Shown here in pieces: positions 1-6,906 of a stretch of DNA of 10,346 nucleotides (positions within the stretch are counted from its first letter, which is position 1; each line of letters opens with the position of its first letter). Source of the DNA: Gemmatimonadota bacterium (GTDB lineage: Bacteria > Gemmatimonadota > Gemmatimonadetes > Gemmatimonadales > Gemmatimonadaceae). The notes under the pieces were generated by a model, which did no database searches, was not told where the DNA came from, and saw only the letters and a list, made by a program, of their open reading frames with translations. Both the position numbers and the translations under genes were made by a program. The stretch covers positions 1-10,346 of the forward strand of contig PLMM01000077.1 of the NCBI GenBank assembly GCA_003142495.1, given 5' to 3'.

Positions 1-778
1 CCTGCAACATCCCCTTGCCGTTGCTATGATCGACGAGCAGGGTGTCCTTCACGACCTGCAGGTCGATCATGCCGTGTTGCTCGTACAGCTTCGGTATTCG
101 CTCGCTCAGGTCGCCCTGGAATTTCTCGTCGTCGAACTCGCCCTTTCGCCAGAACCAGAAGGCCTCGGGCTTTATCTTCATCGCGGCCACGACCTGCGCG
201 TCCTTCAATTCCTTGTTGCCGAGAATGTCGACGCCGGAGATCGCGAGGTGGCGCCCTTCGTCGATGTTGAAGGCGAGGTGCGCGTCGCCGCCCGTGGTGT
301 CGGTGACCGGCGTGATCTTCGCGAGATAGTAGCCGTGCGCCTGATACATCGAGTCGAACTTCTGCACGGTGTTGCGCACCGCGGACGGATCGAGAGGACG
401 GTTGGTGGCCAGCTCGACCTTGCCGCGCAGCGTCCCCTCCGAGATCACCTTCGCGCCCTTGATCGTGAAGCCCTTGAGCACCGGGCGCTCGACGACAGTG
501 AGCGTGAGGATCGCGTGACCGCCCGTCACCTCGCACCCCGCCTGCACATCGTCGAAGGCACCGGTGGCAAAGACGTTGCGGAGTGTGCGCTGGAGCACGC
601 GATAGTTCAGCGAGTCGCCGGCGGCGAGCCCAGCGTCTGCGCGAATCTTTTCGGACGTGACGCGCTTGTTGCCGCGTACCGCTACCGAATCGGGGAGCAC
701 GCAGCCAGAGGTGCTCTGCGCGTGCGCCGTTATGCTCGCGAGGCTAATCGCGAGCGGAAGGAAAAAAAGTCGAGACAT
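1..778 (-). CDS. bamA: Outer membrane protein assembly factor BamA, N-terminal part (3' end beyond window)
   Basis: BamA is the core of the BAM complex, which folds beta-barrel proteins into the outer membrane; its periplasmic POTRA domains receive substrates. The visible 259 residues begin with a signal peptide (MSRLFFLPLAISLASITAHA, likely cleaved near residue 20). Three POTRA-like units follow: about residues 27-98 (with VRGNKRV and NVFATGAFDDV), 99-177 (FTIKGAKVIS ... INIDEGRHL-type ending) and 178 to the edge (ISGVDILGNKEL, then GEFDDEKFQGDL and YEQHGMID). The barrel lies outside the window. The start at 778 fits the signal peptide. An in-frame ATG at 796 would add six residues but lies directly against the upstream hairpin. 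No good Shine-Dalgarno precedes either. Two cysteines, C26 and C82, flank the first POTRA. It follows clpC after 82 bases with a hairpin between, so it may be separately expressed. The family call rests on the POTRA pattern and the lol neighbours. Confidence 0.88.
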   Translation of the reverse strand, partial: MSRLFFLPLAISLASITAHAQSTSGCVLPDSVAVRGNKRVTSEKIRADAGLAAGDSLNYRVLQRTLRNVFATGAFDDVQAGCEVTGGHAILTLTVVERPVLKGFTIKGAKVISEGTLRGKVELATNRPLDPSAVRNTVQKFDSMYQAHGYYLAKITPVTDTTGGDAHLAFNIDEGRHLAISGVDILGNKELKDAQVVAAMKIKPEAFWFWRKGEFDDEKFQGDLSERIPKLYEQHGMIDLQVVKDTLLVDHSNGKGMLQ

Positions 779-800
779 TCCGGGTAATGTACACATGAAA

Positions 801-836
801 CGGCCGAATGGCTCATACGAGCAAGCCATTCGGCCG
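801..836 (-). terminator. Hairpin between clpC and bamA, possible weak intrinsic terminator or attenuator
   Basis: A perfect 13-bp inverted repeat (801-813 CGGCCGAATGGCT and 824-836) encloses a 10-base loop. It begins 25 bases after the clpC stop codon and ends 22 bases before the bamA start. Read on the minus strand, the stem is followed only by TTTCATG, so the U-tract is short and termination may be partial. The GC-rich perfect stem makes it a real structural element. Whether it ends clpC transcription, stabilises the clpC 3' end or attenuates readthrough into bamA cannot be told from sequence. Confidence 0.6.
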
Positions 837-860
837 GTACTGCTACGTGCGAATGCCGAA

Positions 861-3344
861 TCAGGTGGTCTTCGCCAACACCCGGAACTCGAGCCTCGCT
901 CCATCACTCGCGACATCGACCTCGATCTCGTCGCCCTTCGCGAAGTCGCCCGTCAGAATCTTCTCCGACAGCGGATCTTCGATGTACTTCTGAATCGCCC
1001 TCTTGAGCGGCCGCGCGCCGAAACTCTCGTCGTAGCCGTGCGTGCTCAGGAAGTCGGTTGCCGTCTCGGTGAGCTTGAGCGTGATCTCCTCGTCGCCCAG
1101 CCGCTTCTGCACTTCCTTCATCAGAATCGACACGATCAGCGCGATGTGCTCCCTGCCCAATGGATGGAACACGATCACGTCATCCAGCCTGTTGAGAAAC
1201 TCGGGATTGAAGACCCGCTGAATCTCTTCCTTCACCTTGTCCTGAATTCGACTGAAGTTTTCCTTCTCGCCCGGCGTGGTGAAGCCGAGTCCCTTCCCCT
1301 TCGTGATGTCCCGCGCGCCGACGTTCGACGTCATGATGACGACGGTGTTCTTGAAGTCGATGACGCGGCCGTAATTGTCGGTCAGGTGTCCTTCGTCGAG
1401 CACCTGCAGAAGAATGTTGAAGACATCGGGATGCGCCTTCTCGATCTCGTCGAGGAGTACGACGCTGTACGGCTTGCGCCGCACGGCCTTCGTCAGCGTT
1501 CCCGAATCTTCGTAGCCCACATACCCCGGAGGGGCGCCGATGAGCCGCGAGACCGAGAATTTTTCCATATATTCGCTCATGTCGACGCGAATGAGCGCCG
1601 ACGGATCCGCGAAGAGGAACTTCGCGAGGGACCGGGCGAGCTCGGTTTTCCCGACGCCCGTGGGCCCCGAGAAGATGAACGAGCCGATCGGACGCGACGG
1701 ATCCTTGAGTCCCGCGCGACTGCGGCGAATGGAGCGCGAGAGCGCCTTGATCGCCTCGTCCTGGCCGACCACGGACTCGTGCAGCTCTTCCTCCATGCGC
1801 AAGAGACGCGATGACTCCGCCTCCTGCAGACGCATGACGGGAATGCCCGTCCAGCGGCTGACGATGAAGGAGATCTCCTCCTCGCCGAGCACGGGGCGGA
1901 ACGACTGCCGGTGCTTCTCCCACTCTTCCTGCTTCTTGCGAATGTCGCCCTGCAGCTCGCGCTCGCGATCGCGCAGTGCCGCGGCCTTCTCGAAATTCTG
2001 GTCGCGCACGGCGGCTTCCTTCTCGCCGTTCACGCCTTCGAGCTTCGCCTTGAGCTCGGCGACTTCCGGTGGTGGCGCCTGCGCCGCCAGCCGTGCGCGC
2101 GCGCCTGCCTCATCGATGACATCGATCGCCTTGTCCGGGAGGAAGCGGTCGGTGATGTAGCGCTCCGAGAGCTTCGACGCGGCCACGAGCGTCGAATCGG
2201 GGATCGTCACGTGATGATGATCCTCGTACTTCTTGCGCAGCCCTTTGAGAATCTCGACGGTCTCGTCGACTGAAGGCGGCTCGACGACGACGGTCTGGAA
2301 GCGACGCTCGAGCGCGCCGTCCTTCTCGATGTATTTGCGATATTCGTTGAGCGTGGACGCACCGACGCACTGCAGCTCGCCGCGAGCGAGCGCCGGCTTG
2401 AGCATGTTGCTCGCGTCGATCGCTCCTTCGGCTGCGCCTGCGCCGACGAGCGTGTGCAGCTCATCGATGAAGAGAATGACGTTCTTGTTTTGCGCGATCT
2501 CGTTCATGACCGCCTTCAAGCGCTCCTCGAACTGACCACGATACTTGGTGCCGGCGATCACGGCCGCCATGTCGAGCGCGAGCACGCGATTGTCGCGCAG
2601 CGAGTCGGGGCATTCGCTGTTCGCGATCAGCTGTGCGAGCCCCTCGACGATGGCCGTCTTGCCCACACCCGGCTCGCCGATGAGCACCGGATTGTTCTTC
2701 TTGCGGCGCGTCAACACTTCCATGACGCGCTGAATCTCCTTCGCGCGGCCGATGGTCGGGTCGAGCTGACCCTCCGCAGCAAGCTGCGTGAGGTCGCGGC
2801 AGAAGTGATCGAGCGCGGGGGTCTTCGACTTCTTGTCCCCCTTGGTGGGCTGCGGCGGCGCGACGTTGCCCTGCTGCGCCGCGGCGCCGCCTTGCGGCAT
2901 CTCGGTGCCGAGCAGTCGCAGCGTTTCCGCGCGCGCCGCGTCGAGATTCACACCGGTGTCGGTGAGAACCTGGGCCGCAATCCCCTTCTCCTCGCGAAGC
3001 AATCCGAGAAGAAGATGCTCCGTGCCGACGTAGCTGTGATTCAGCTCGCGCGCCTCGCTCATGGCGAGCTCGAGCACCTTCTTTGCGCGCGAGGTATAGG
3101 GAAGGTCTGGGCCTGTCGTCTGCGCCGCTTTCCCCTTCTTGACCGTCTCCTCGATTTTCTGCTGAATCTCGTCGAGGTCGACGCTCAAATTCTGGAGAAC
3201 GGCCGCAGCAACTCCCTCACCCTCACGGATGAGGCCGAGCAGAATGTGCTCTGTCCCCACGTACTCGTGGTGAAGGCGGGCGGCTTCCTCGCGGGCCATT
3301 GCGAGAACTTTCCGCACGCGCTCAGTGAAGTTGTAGCCGTTCAT
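861..3344 (-). CDS. clpC: ATP-dependent Clp protease ATP-binding subunit ClpC
   Basis: ClpC is a cytosolic double-ring AAA+ unfoldase that feeds proteins to ClpP. In Firmicutes it recognises proteins carrying phospho-arginine made by McsB. The 827-residue product has two Clp_N repeats (about 1-75 and 80-147, each with YVGTEH), AAA-1 with Walker A GEPGVGKT (223-230) and Walker B ILFIDE (290-295), and a coiled M-domain with a UVR-type segment (about 446-476, [13 protein letters not shown]). AAA-2 has Walker A GPTGVGKT (560-567) and Walker B VVLLDE (628-633), and a ClpP-docking loop LGF (686-688). E32 and E109 match the Glu residues I recall as phospho-arginine contacts in the Bacillus ClpC N domain. 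The length is normal (Bacillus ClpC is about 810). The ATG at 3344 has AGAGGG four bases upstream. The gene lies 52 bases after mcsB, as in Firmicutes operons, but no ctsR is present. ClpA is ruled out by the M-domain length and the neighbours. Confidence 0.97.
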   Translation of the reverse strand: MNGYNFTERVRKVLAMAREEAARLHHEYVGTEHILLGLIREGEGVAAAVLQNLSVDLDEIQQKIEETVKKGKAAQTTGPDLPYTSRAKKVLELAMSEARELNHSYVGTEHLLLGLLREEKGIAAQVLTDTGVNLDAARAETLRLLGTEMPQGGAAAQQGNVAPPQPTKGDKKSKTPALDHFCRDLTQLAAEGQLDPTIGRAKEIQRVMEVLTRRKKNNPVLIGEPGVGKTAIVEGLAQLIANSECPDSLRDNRVLALDMAAVIAGTKYRGQFEERLKAVMNEIAQNKNVILFIDELHTLVGAGAAEGAIDASNMLKPALARGELQCVGASTLNEYRKYIEKDGALERRFQTVVVEPPSVDETVEILKGLRKKYEDHHHVTIPDSTLVAASKLSERYITDRFLPDKAIDVIDEAGARARLAAQAPPPEVAELKAKLEGVNGEKEAAVRDQNFEKAAALRDRERELQGDIRKKQEEWEKHRQSFRPVLGEEEISFIVSRWTGIPVMRLQEAESSRLLRMEEELHESVVGQDEAIKALSRSIRRSRAGLKDPSRPIGSFIFSGPTGVGKTELARSLAKFLFADPSALIRVDMSEYMEKFSVSRLIGAPPGYVGYEDSGTLTKAVRRKPYSVVLLDEIEKAHPDVFNILLQVLDEGHLTDNYGRVIDFKNTVVIMTSNVGARDITKGKGLGFTTPGEKENFSRIQDKVKEEIQRVFNPEFLNRLDDVIVFHPLGREHIALIVSILMKEVQKRLGDEEITLKLTETATDFLSTHGYDESFGARPLKRAIQKYIEDPLSEKILTGDFAKGDEIEVDVASDGARLEFRVLAKTT

Positions 3345-3348
3345 AGAT

Positions 3349-3354
3349 CCCTCT
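3349..3354 (-). promoter_or_regulatory. clpC ribosome binding site
   Basis: AGAGGG on the minus strand, four bases before the clpC ATG (3344-3342). It supports this start and gives clpC its own initiation site, unlike the overlapping genes upstream. Confidence 0.65.
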
Positions 3355-3361
3355 GTGCCGC

Positions 3362-3387
3362 GGAGTATCGCCCCGGAGGCGCACTCC
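3362..3387 (-). other. Imperfect hairpin in the mcsB-clpC gap
   Basis: In the 52-base gap, GGAGT (3362-3366) pairs with ACTCC (3383-3387) and CGCC (3369-3372) pairs with GGCG (3378-3381), with a small internal bulge and a five-base loop. It lies between the mcsB stop (3397) and the clpC ribosome binding site. It may modulate clpC translation or RNA processing, or it may be chance in GC-rich DNA. It is not a CIRCE element and not a CtsR-type direct repeat. Confidence 0.3.
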
Positions 3388-3396
3388 TACATGCCT

Positions 3397-4476
3397 CTAC
3401 ATCCCTACTTCCGCTGCGAGTGCCTGCCGCACGTAGCGTGCGCGCGCAAGATTGGCTTCGCTCTCCGAGAGCGGCCGGCCTTCCGCGTGGGACAGGTGCG
3501 CAGCTTGCGAAAAGATCAGGAGCTTGTTGAGGGTATATACACTCAGGCCAGTGATCAGTTTCAGACCAACGGCCAGGCGCACGCCGCTCAGAAAGTTCAT
3601 TGCCTCGTCGAACGTAAGGCTGCGCGCGTAGCGGAGTGTCCCGTATGCTCGCCAGAGCTTGTCTTCAATAATATAACCAGCGTCGCGAAGCAATACTCGC
3701 CTCGCCTCCTCCTCGCGCGCGATCACCGTCGTCAACACCTGCAGCAGCTTGTCGATGATCTCTTCCTCCGTTCGCCCCAGTGTCGTCTGGTTCGAGATCT
3801 GGAAGAAGTTGCCGACGACCTCACTGCCCTCGCCGTACAATCCGCGATAGGTAAAACCGATCTGCTGCAATCCCGCGAGCGTCTTGTTGATCTCCTTCGT
3901 CAACACGAGCCCCGGCAAATGAATCAACGCACTCGCCCGCAATCCGGTGCCCGTGTTCGTCGGGCACGACGTCAGATAGCCGAATTCATCGTGGAACGCA
4001 AAGGGCACTCGCGCGCCCAATTCCTCGTCGATCCGCTGCATGTCCGCGAAGGCATCGGCGAGGTTGAAGCCGGACCGCAGCGTCTGGAGGCGCAGATGAT
4101 CCTCTTCATTAACCATGACGCCTATTCCGTCGCCAAGAAACACCGCGGCGCCGCTGCGCACCGGGTGCTGGACGTCGAGCCCCGCCAGCTCCTTGCTGAT
4201 CAGGTGGCGCTCGTGGAGAAGCAGCCGGTCGTCGGAGCCGAGCTCATCCACTCGGACCAGCAGATTCGCCCGCAAGTGCGGCGAGCTTTCCACCGCCTCG
4301 CGGACCCGCGCGAGGATTCGGAGCCGCTCTCCATCGCGCGCCCGACCCGGGAAGGCGAAACCCTCCAGGTTGCGCGCCAGGCGGATGCGCGTGGACAGCA
4401 CGATCCCGGCGTGGTCGCCCGAGGCGTCCAGCCAGTTCACGCCGCCGTCCGGCAGCAACGAGAGATCGAGCGTCAC
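3397..4476 (-). CDS. mcsB: Protein-arginine kinase McsB (ATP:guanido phosphotransferase family)
   Basis: McsB transfers phosphate from ATP to arginine side chains of proteins, marking them for ClpC-ClpP degradation. The 359 residues show the guanido kinase signatures: STRIRLARN (28-36, nucleotide binding), the catalytic-loop VNEEDH (122-127), SCPTNTGTGLRAS (170-182, containing the family cysteine C171), and later nucleotide-contact basic residues. The length matches Bacillus McsB (about 363). The start is a GTG at 4476 inside GTGA, which overlaps the mcsA stop by four bases; earlier in-frame starts would run through mcsA. A short AAGG lies eight bases upstream. One oddity: where I expect the C-terminal RDxxRA phospho-arginine pocket motif, residues 341-346 read ANLARA, so the allosteric arginine and aspartate are absent. 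The alignment is by eye. Metabolic arginine or creatine kinases are unlikely given mcsA and clpC on either side. Confidence 0.95.
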   Translation of the reverse strand: MTLDLSLLPDGGVNWLDASGDHAGIVLSTRIRLARNLEGFAFPGRARDGERLRILARVREAVESSPHLRANLLVRVDELGSDDRLLLHERHLISKELAGLDVQHPVRSGAAVFLGDGIGVMVNEEDHLRLQTLRSGFNLADAFADMQRIDEELGARVPFAFHDEFGYLTSCPTNTGTGLRASALIHLPGLVLTKEINKTLAGLQQIGFTYRGLYGEGSEVVGNFFQISNQTTLGRTEEEIIDKLLQVLTTVIAREEEARRVLLRDAGYIIEDKLWRAYGTLRYARSLTFDEAMNFLSGVRLAVGLKLITGLSVYTLNKLLIFSQAAHLSHAEGRPLSESEANLARARYVRQALAAEVGM

Positions 4477-4961
4477 TCCATCACCTTGAGCTGGTCGCGC
4501 AACTTCGCCGCTTCCTCGAAATGCTCCTGCTCCACCGCCCTCCGCAGCCGCGTGCGGAGCTCCGTCGCCACCGAGGCGCCCTCCTCCACCCCGCCCTCGG
4601 CAGGCGGCCGATAGCGTTTGCCCTGGTGCTTCGAGGTGCCGTGTACGCCGCGCAACAGGTCGCGCAACTTGGCCTCGAAGGCGCCATAGCAATAAGCGCA
4701 GCCCAGGCGGCTCGTGTTCCGGAAGTCGCGCAGCGTGGAATTGCAGAAGGTGCAGCGCCAGCTCTCGCTCCCCGCGAGGAGCTGTTTCTGCTGGACGGCC
4801 TGAATGAAGTCCGCGAGCGGCTGCTTCGGCATCGTGACGTGCGTTTCGATACCTCGCTCCGCCGCGCACTTCTCGCACAGGTTGAGCTGACGCACCGGCG
4901 GATCGGTCACCTGCGTGACCTGCACGACGGCGTCTCGCTCTTTACAGCTATCACAAAGCAT
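4473..4961 (-). CDS. mcsA: McsA, zinc-binding activator of the McsB kinase (UVR domain protein)
   Basis: McsA activates McsB in Firmicutes and serves as adaptor in the McsAB-ClpC system. The 162-residue product has four CxxC pairs (C3/C6, C29/C32, C70/C73, C88/C91), enough for two zinc sites, and a C-terminal UVR motif (about 133-160, with EHFEEAAKLRDQLK) like the segment in UvrB, UvrC and the ClpC M-domain. The linker between (about 110-132) is rich in charge, glycine and proline. The ATG at 4961 overlaps the lolD stop as TGATG and has a strong GGAGGT nine bases upstream. Its own stop overlaps the mcsB GTG. Length and layout fit the family (Bacillus McsA is about 185). The zinc ligands and the UVR segment are seen directly; the activator role is taken from the family and from adjacency to mcsB. 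Confidence 0.92.
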   Translation of the reverse strand: MLCDSCKERDAVVQVTQVTDPPVRQLNLCEKCAAERGIETHVTMPKQPLADFIQAVQQKQLLAGSESWRCTFCNSTLRDFRNTSRLGCAYCYGAFEAKLRDLLRGVHGTSKHQGKRYRPPAEGGVEEGASVATELRTRLRRAVEQEHFEEAAKLRDQLKVME

Positions 4962-5659
4962 CAGGCTAGCACCTCCAGCACATCCGTTTCCTGCAACCGG
5001 CCATCCTCCAGCAGCAGCGCCCGGTCGGCGCGCGCCGCAAGCGCCTTGTTGTGAGTAACGACGACCATCGCAATGTTCAGGTCTCGCACCAGCTGCGTGA
5101 ACTGCTCGTGCAGCCGTTCGGCGTTCGCGTGATCGAGATTCCCACTCGGCTCGTCCGCGAGCACGACCACCGGATCCACCGCCAACGCGCGCGCGACGGC
5201 CGTGCGCTGCTGCTCTCCCCCGGACATCTCCGACGGCCGGTGCGTGCTCCGTGCGCTCAGCCCTACTCGCGCCAGCATCTCGGTGGCCCTCGCTCGAGCC
5301 TTCTGCGTATCCCACCCGGAAATTCGCAGCGGCATCATCACATTCTCCAGCGCGGAGAACTCGCGCAAGAGGTGATGAAACTGAAAGACGAATCCGACTT
5401 TCTTGTTCCGCAGCTTCGAGAGCTCGCCGTCATCGAGATCGCTCAGCGCTTCGCCATCGAGCGTCACCTGCCCTGCCGACGCGCGATCGAGCGCGCCCAG
5501 GATGTGAAGGAGCGTGCTCTTCCCTGCGCCGCTGGCGCCGACGATCGCGATCATCTCGCCGCGACGCACGTCGAGGCTCACCGCGTTGAGCACATCCACC
5601 CGAGCACCATCGCCGCCTACGTACGACTTCGATAGGCCACGCGCCTCGATGACGTTCAT
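4961..5659 (-). CDS. lolD: Lipoprotein-releasing ABC transporter ATPase LolD
   Basis: LolD powers release of outer-membrane lipoproteins from the inner membrane to the periplasmic carrier LolA. The 232 residues contain all ABC ATPase motifs: Walker A GASGAGKST (41-49), Q-loop glutamine in FVFQFHHLL (Q93), signature MSGGEQQR (145-152), Walker B VVVLADE (164-170), D-loop in PSGNLD and H-loop VVTHN (H203). The length is normal for LolD and MacB-type ATPases. The ATG at 5659 overlaps the permease stop as ATGA; a longer reading from 5758 would run into the permease gene and is not needed. The stop overlaps mcsA as TGATG. Pairing with the adjacent LolC/E-type permease gives the specific call. A generic MacB or FtsE-like ATPase is the alternative, made unlikely by the permease family and by bamA nearby. 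Confidence 0.93.
   Translation of the reverse strand: MNVIEARGLSKSYVGGDGARVDVLNAVSLDVRRGEMIAIVGASGAGKSTLLHILGALDRASAGQVTLDGEALSDLDDGELSKLRNKKVGFVFQFHHLLREFSALENVMMPLRISGWDTQKARARATEMLARVGLSARSTHRPSEMSGGEQQRTAVARALAVDPVVVLADEPSGNLDHANAERLHEQFTQLVRDLNIAMVVVTHNKALAARADRALLLEDGRLQETDVLEVLA
4971..4976 (-). promoter_or_regulatory. Strong mcsA ribosome binding site inside the lolD 3' end
   Basis: GGAGGT lies nine bases before the mcsA ATG, within the last codons of lolD. It is the best Shine-Dalgarno match in the window and fixes the mcsA start. The lolC and lolD starts, by contrast, have only weak matches and probably rely on coupling. Confidence 0.7.
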
Positions 5660-6906
5660 TCGTGACGAATCGCCTCGACGGGGAACAGGCGCGCCGCCTG
5701 AATCGCGGGATAGAGCGTGGCCAGTGCCGCAATGATGATGCTCGCCACCACGATCCACATCACGTCGCCAAGCTGAATCGTCACCGGGAGATGATCGATG
5801 AAGTAGACGGTGGGATCGAGCGGAATGAGCTGGCCGCGATCGATCGCGATCCCCGCGCTCACGCCAATCGCGACGCCCACCGCGGTGCCCACGACGCCGA
5901 TGACGAGCCCCTGCACGAGAAAAATTCGGCGCACCGATTTCGCCGGCAGCCCCATCGCCTTGAGAATGCCGATCTCGCGCGTCTTGTCCTTCACCACCAT
6001 CGTGAGCGTGCTGACGATGTTGAACGCCGCGACGAGCACGATGAGCAGGAGGATGATGCGCATCGCGAGCTTCTCCAGCTTGAGCGCCTGGAAGAGCTGC
6101 GAGTTCACTTCCTGCCAGTCGAGCACGCGATACGGATATTGCAGCGTGTCGGAGAGCTGCTTCGCGACGTCGCCCGCCTCCCAGCGATTGGTCGTGCGCG
6201 CCTCGATCCCCGTGACGGCGTCGCCCAAGCCGGCGAACTCCTTCGCGCGCTCGAGATCGACGTAGATGTACGAGTTGTCGTACTCGTACATCCCGGTCTC
6301 GAACACGCCGGTGACCTCGAACTGGTACAGGCGCGGGACGTAGCTGCCGACCGACGCGTTGAACTTCGCGCCCGCCGGCGAGATGAGCGACAGCTTGCTC
6401 CCCGGAAACACATTCAGTCGCTCCGCGAGTCGCTTGCCGAGGACGGCGCCGCGATGCTGGCCGTCTTCCGTGTAGAAGCGGAAGTCGCCCGTCGACGCGT
6501 GCTTGCGGATGCTCGTGACGTCGACCGACGAATCGCCGGCATGCGGAATTCCCTCGACGAAGACGCCTTCAGAGTAGTCGTGCCCCGCGGTTGCGAGCCC
6601 CTGCGTGAGCACGAACGGCGCGGCCGCGACGATGCGCGGATTGCGCTTGACGCGCTCGAGCGTCGACCGCCAGTCGGCAAGCTTGAGATCCTCGCCGAAG
6701 GTGAGCACGCGCAGATCGGGGCTGCCAACGAGAATTTTCTCGCGGAGATCGTTCTGCATCCCCGTCATCACACCGTTGATCACGATGAGCGCGCTCACGC
6801 CGACCAGCACACCGCCGATCGCGATCACGCTGATGAAGGAGAAGAGCCGCGCGCTTCCGCGGCTGCGCAAATAGCGCCAGGCGATCGACAGCTCGAGCTT
6901 GCTCAT
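5656..6906 (-). CDS. Lipoprotein-releasing ABC transporter permease LolC/LolE family
   Basis: This is the inner-membrane permease partner of LolD, taking lipoproteins bound for the outer membrane. The 416 residues start with the family N terminus (LELSIAWRYLRSR) and have four membrane segments: about 22-45, 281-304, 328-355 and 381-403. A large periplasmic MacB-like domain lies between the first two (about 50-275). A cytoplasmic coupling region DKTREIGILKAMG (307-319) sits after TM2, and the C terminus PVEAIRHE (409-416) is typical. The ATG at 6906 overlaps the lysS stop as ATGA, and the stop overlaps lolD as ATGA. Only one permease gene is present, so it probably works as a homodimer (sometimes named LolF) rather than as the enterobacterial LolC/LolE pair; this cannot be settled because a second permease could lie elsewhere. 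Confidence 0.9.
   Translation of the reverse strand: MSKLELSIAWRYLRSRGSARLFSFISVIAIGGVLVGVSALIVINGVMTGMQNDLREKILVGSPDLRVLTFGEDLKLADWRSTLERVKRNPRIVAAAPFVLTQGLATAGHDYSEGVFVEGIPHAGDSSVDVTSIRKHASTGDFRFYTEDGQHRGAVLGKRLAERLNVFPGSKLSLISPAGAKFNASVGSYVPRLYQFEVTGVFETGMYEYDNSYIYVDLERAKEFAGLGDAVTGIEARTTNRWEAGDVAKQLSDTLQYPYRVLDWQEVNSQLFQALKLEKLAMRIILLLIVLVAAFNIVSTLTMVVKDKTREIGILKAMGLPAKSVRRIFLVQGLVIGVVGTAVGVAIGVSAGIAIDRGQLIPLDPTVYFIDHLPVTIQLGDVMWIVVASIIIAALATLYPAIQAARLFPVEAIRHE

Noticed and set aside
3345..3396. CIRCE or CtsR operator before clpC
   Set aside because: One GAGTGC is present, but there is no matching TTAGCACTC arm at nine bases and no heptad direct repeat of the CtsR type.
3355..4614. 419-codon plus-strand frame across mcsB and the mcsA end
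   Set aside because: It is antisense to two conserved genes and shows no domain; it is a composition-driven shadow. The same applies to plus-strand frames at 657-1814, 2454-3530 and 5662-7038.
3397..4878. mcsB extended upstream to 4878
   Set aside because: The extension would overlap nearly all of mcsA in another frame and does not match the kinase family; GTG at 4476 gives the normal length.
4473..5315. mcsA extended upstream to 5315
   Set aside because: The added part is a low-complexity shadow of lolD. ATG 4961 has a perfect ribosome binding site and gives the expected CxxC start.
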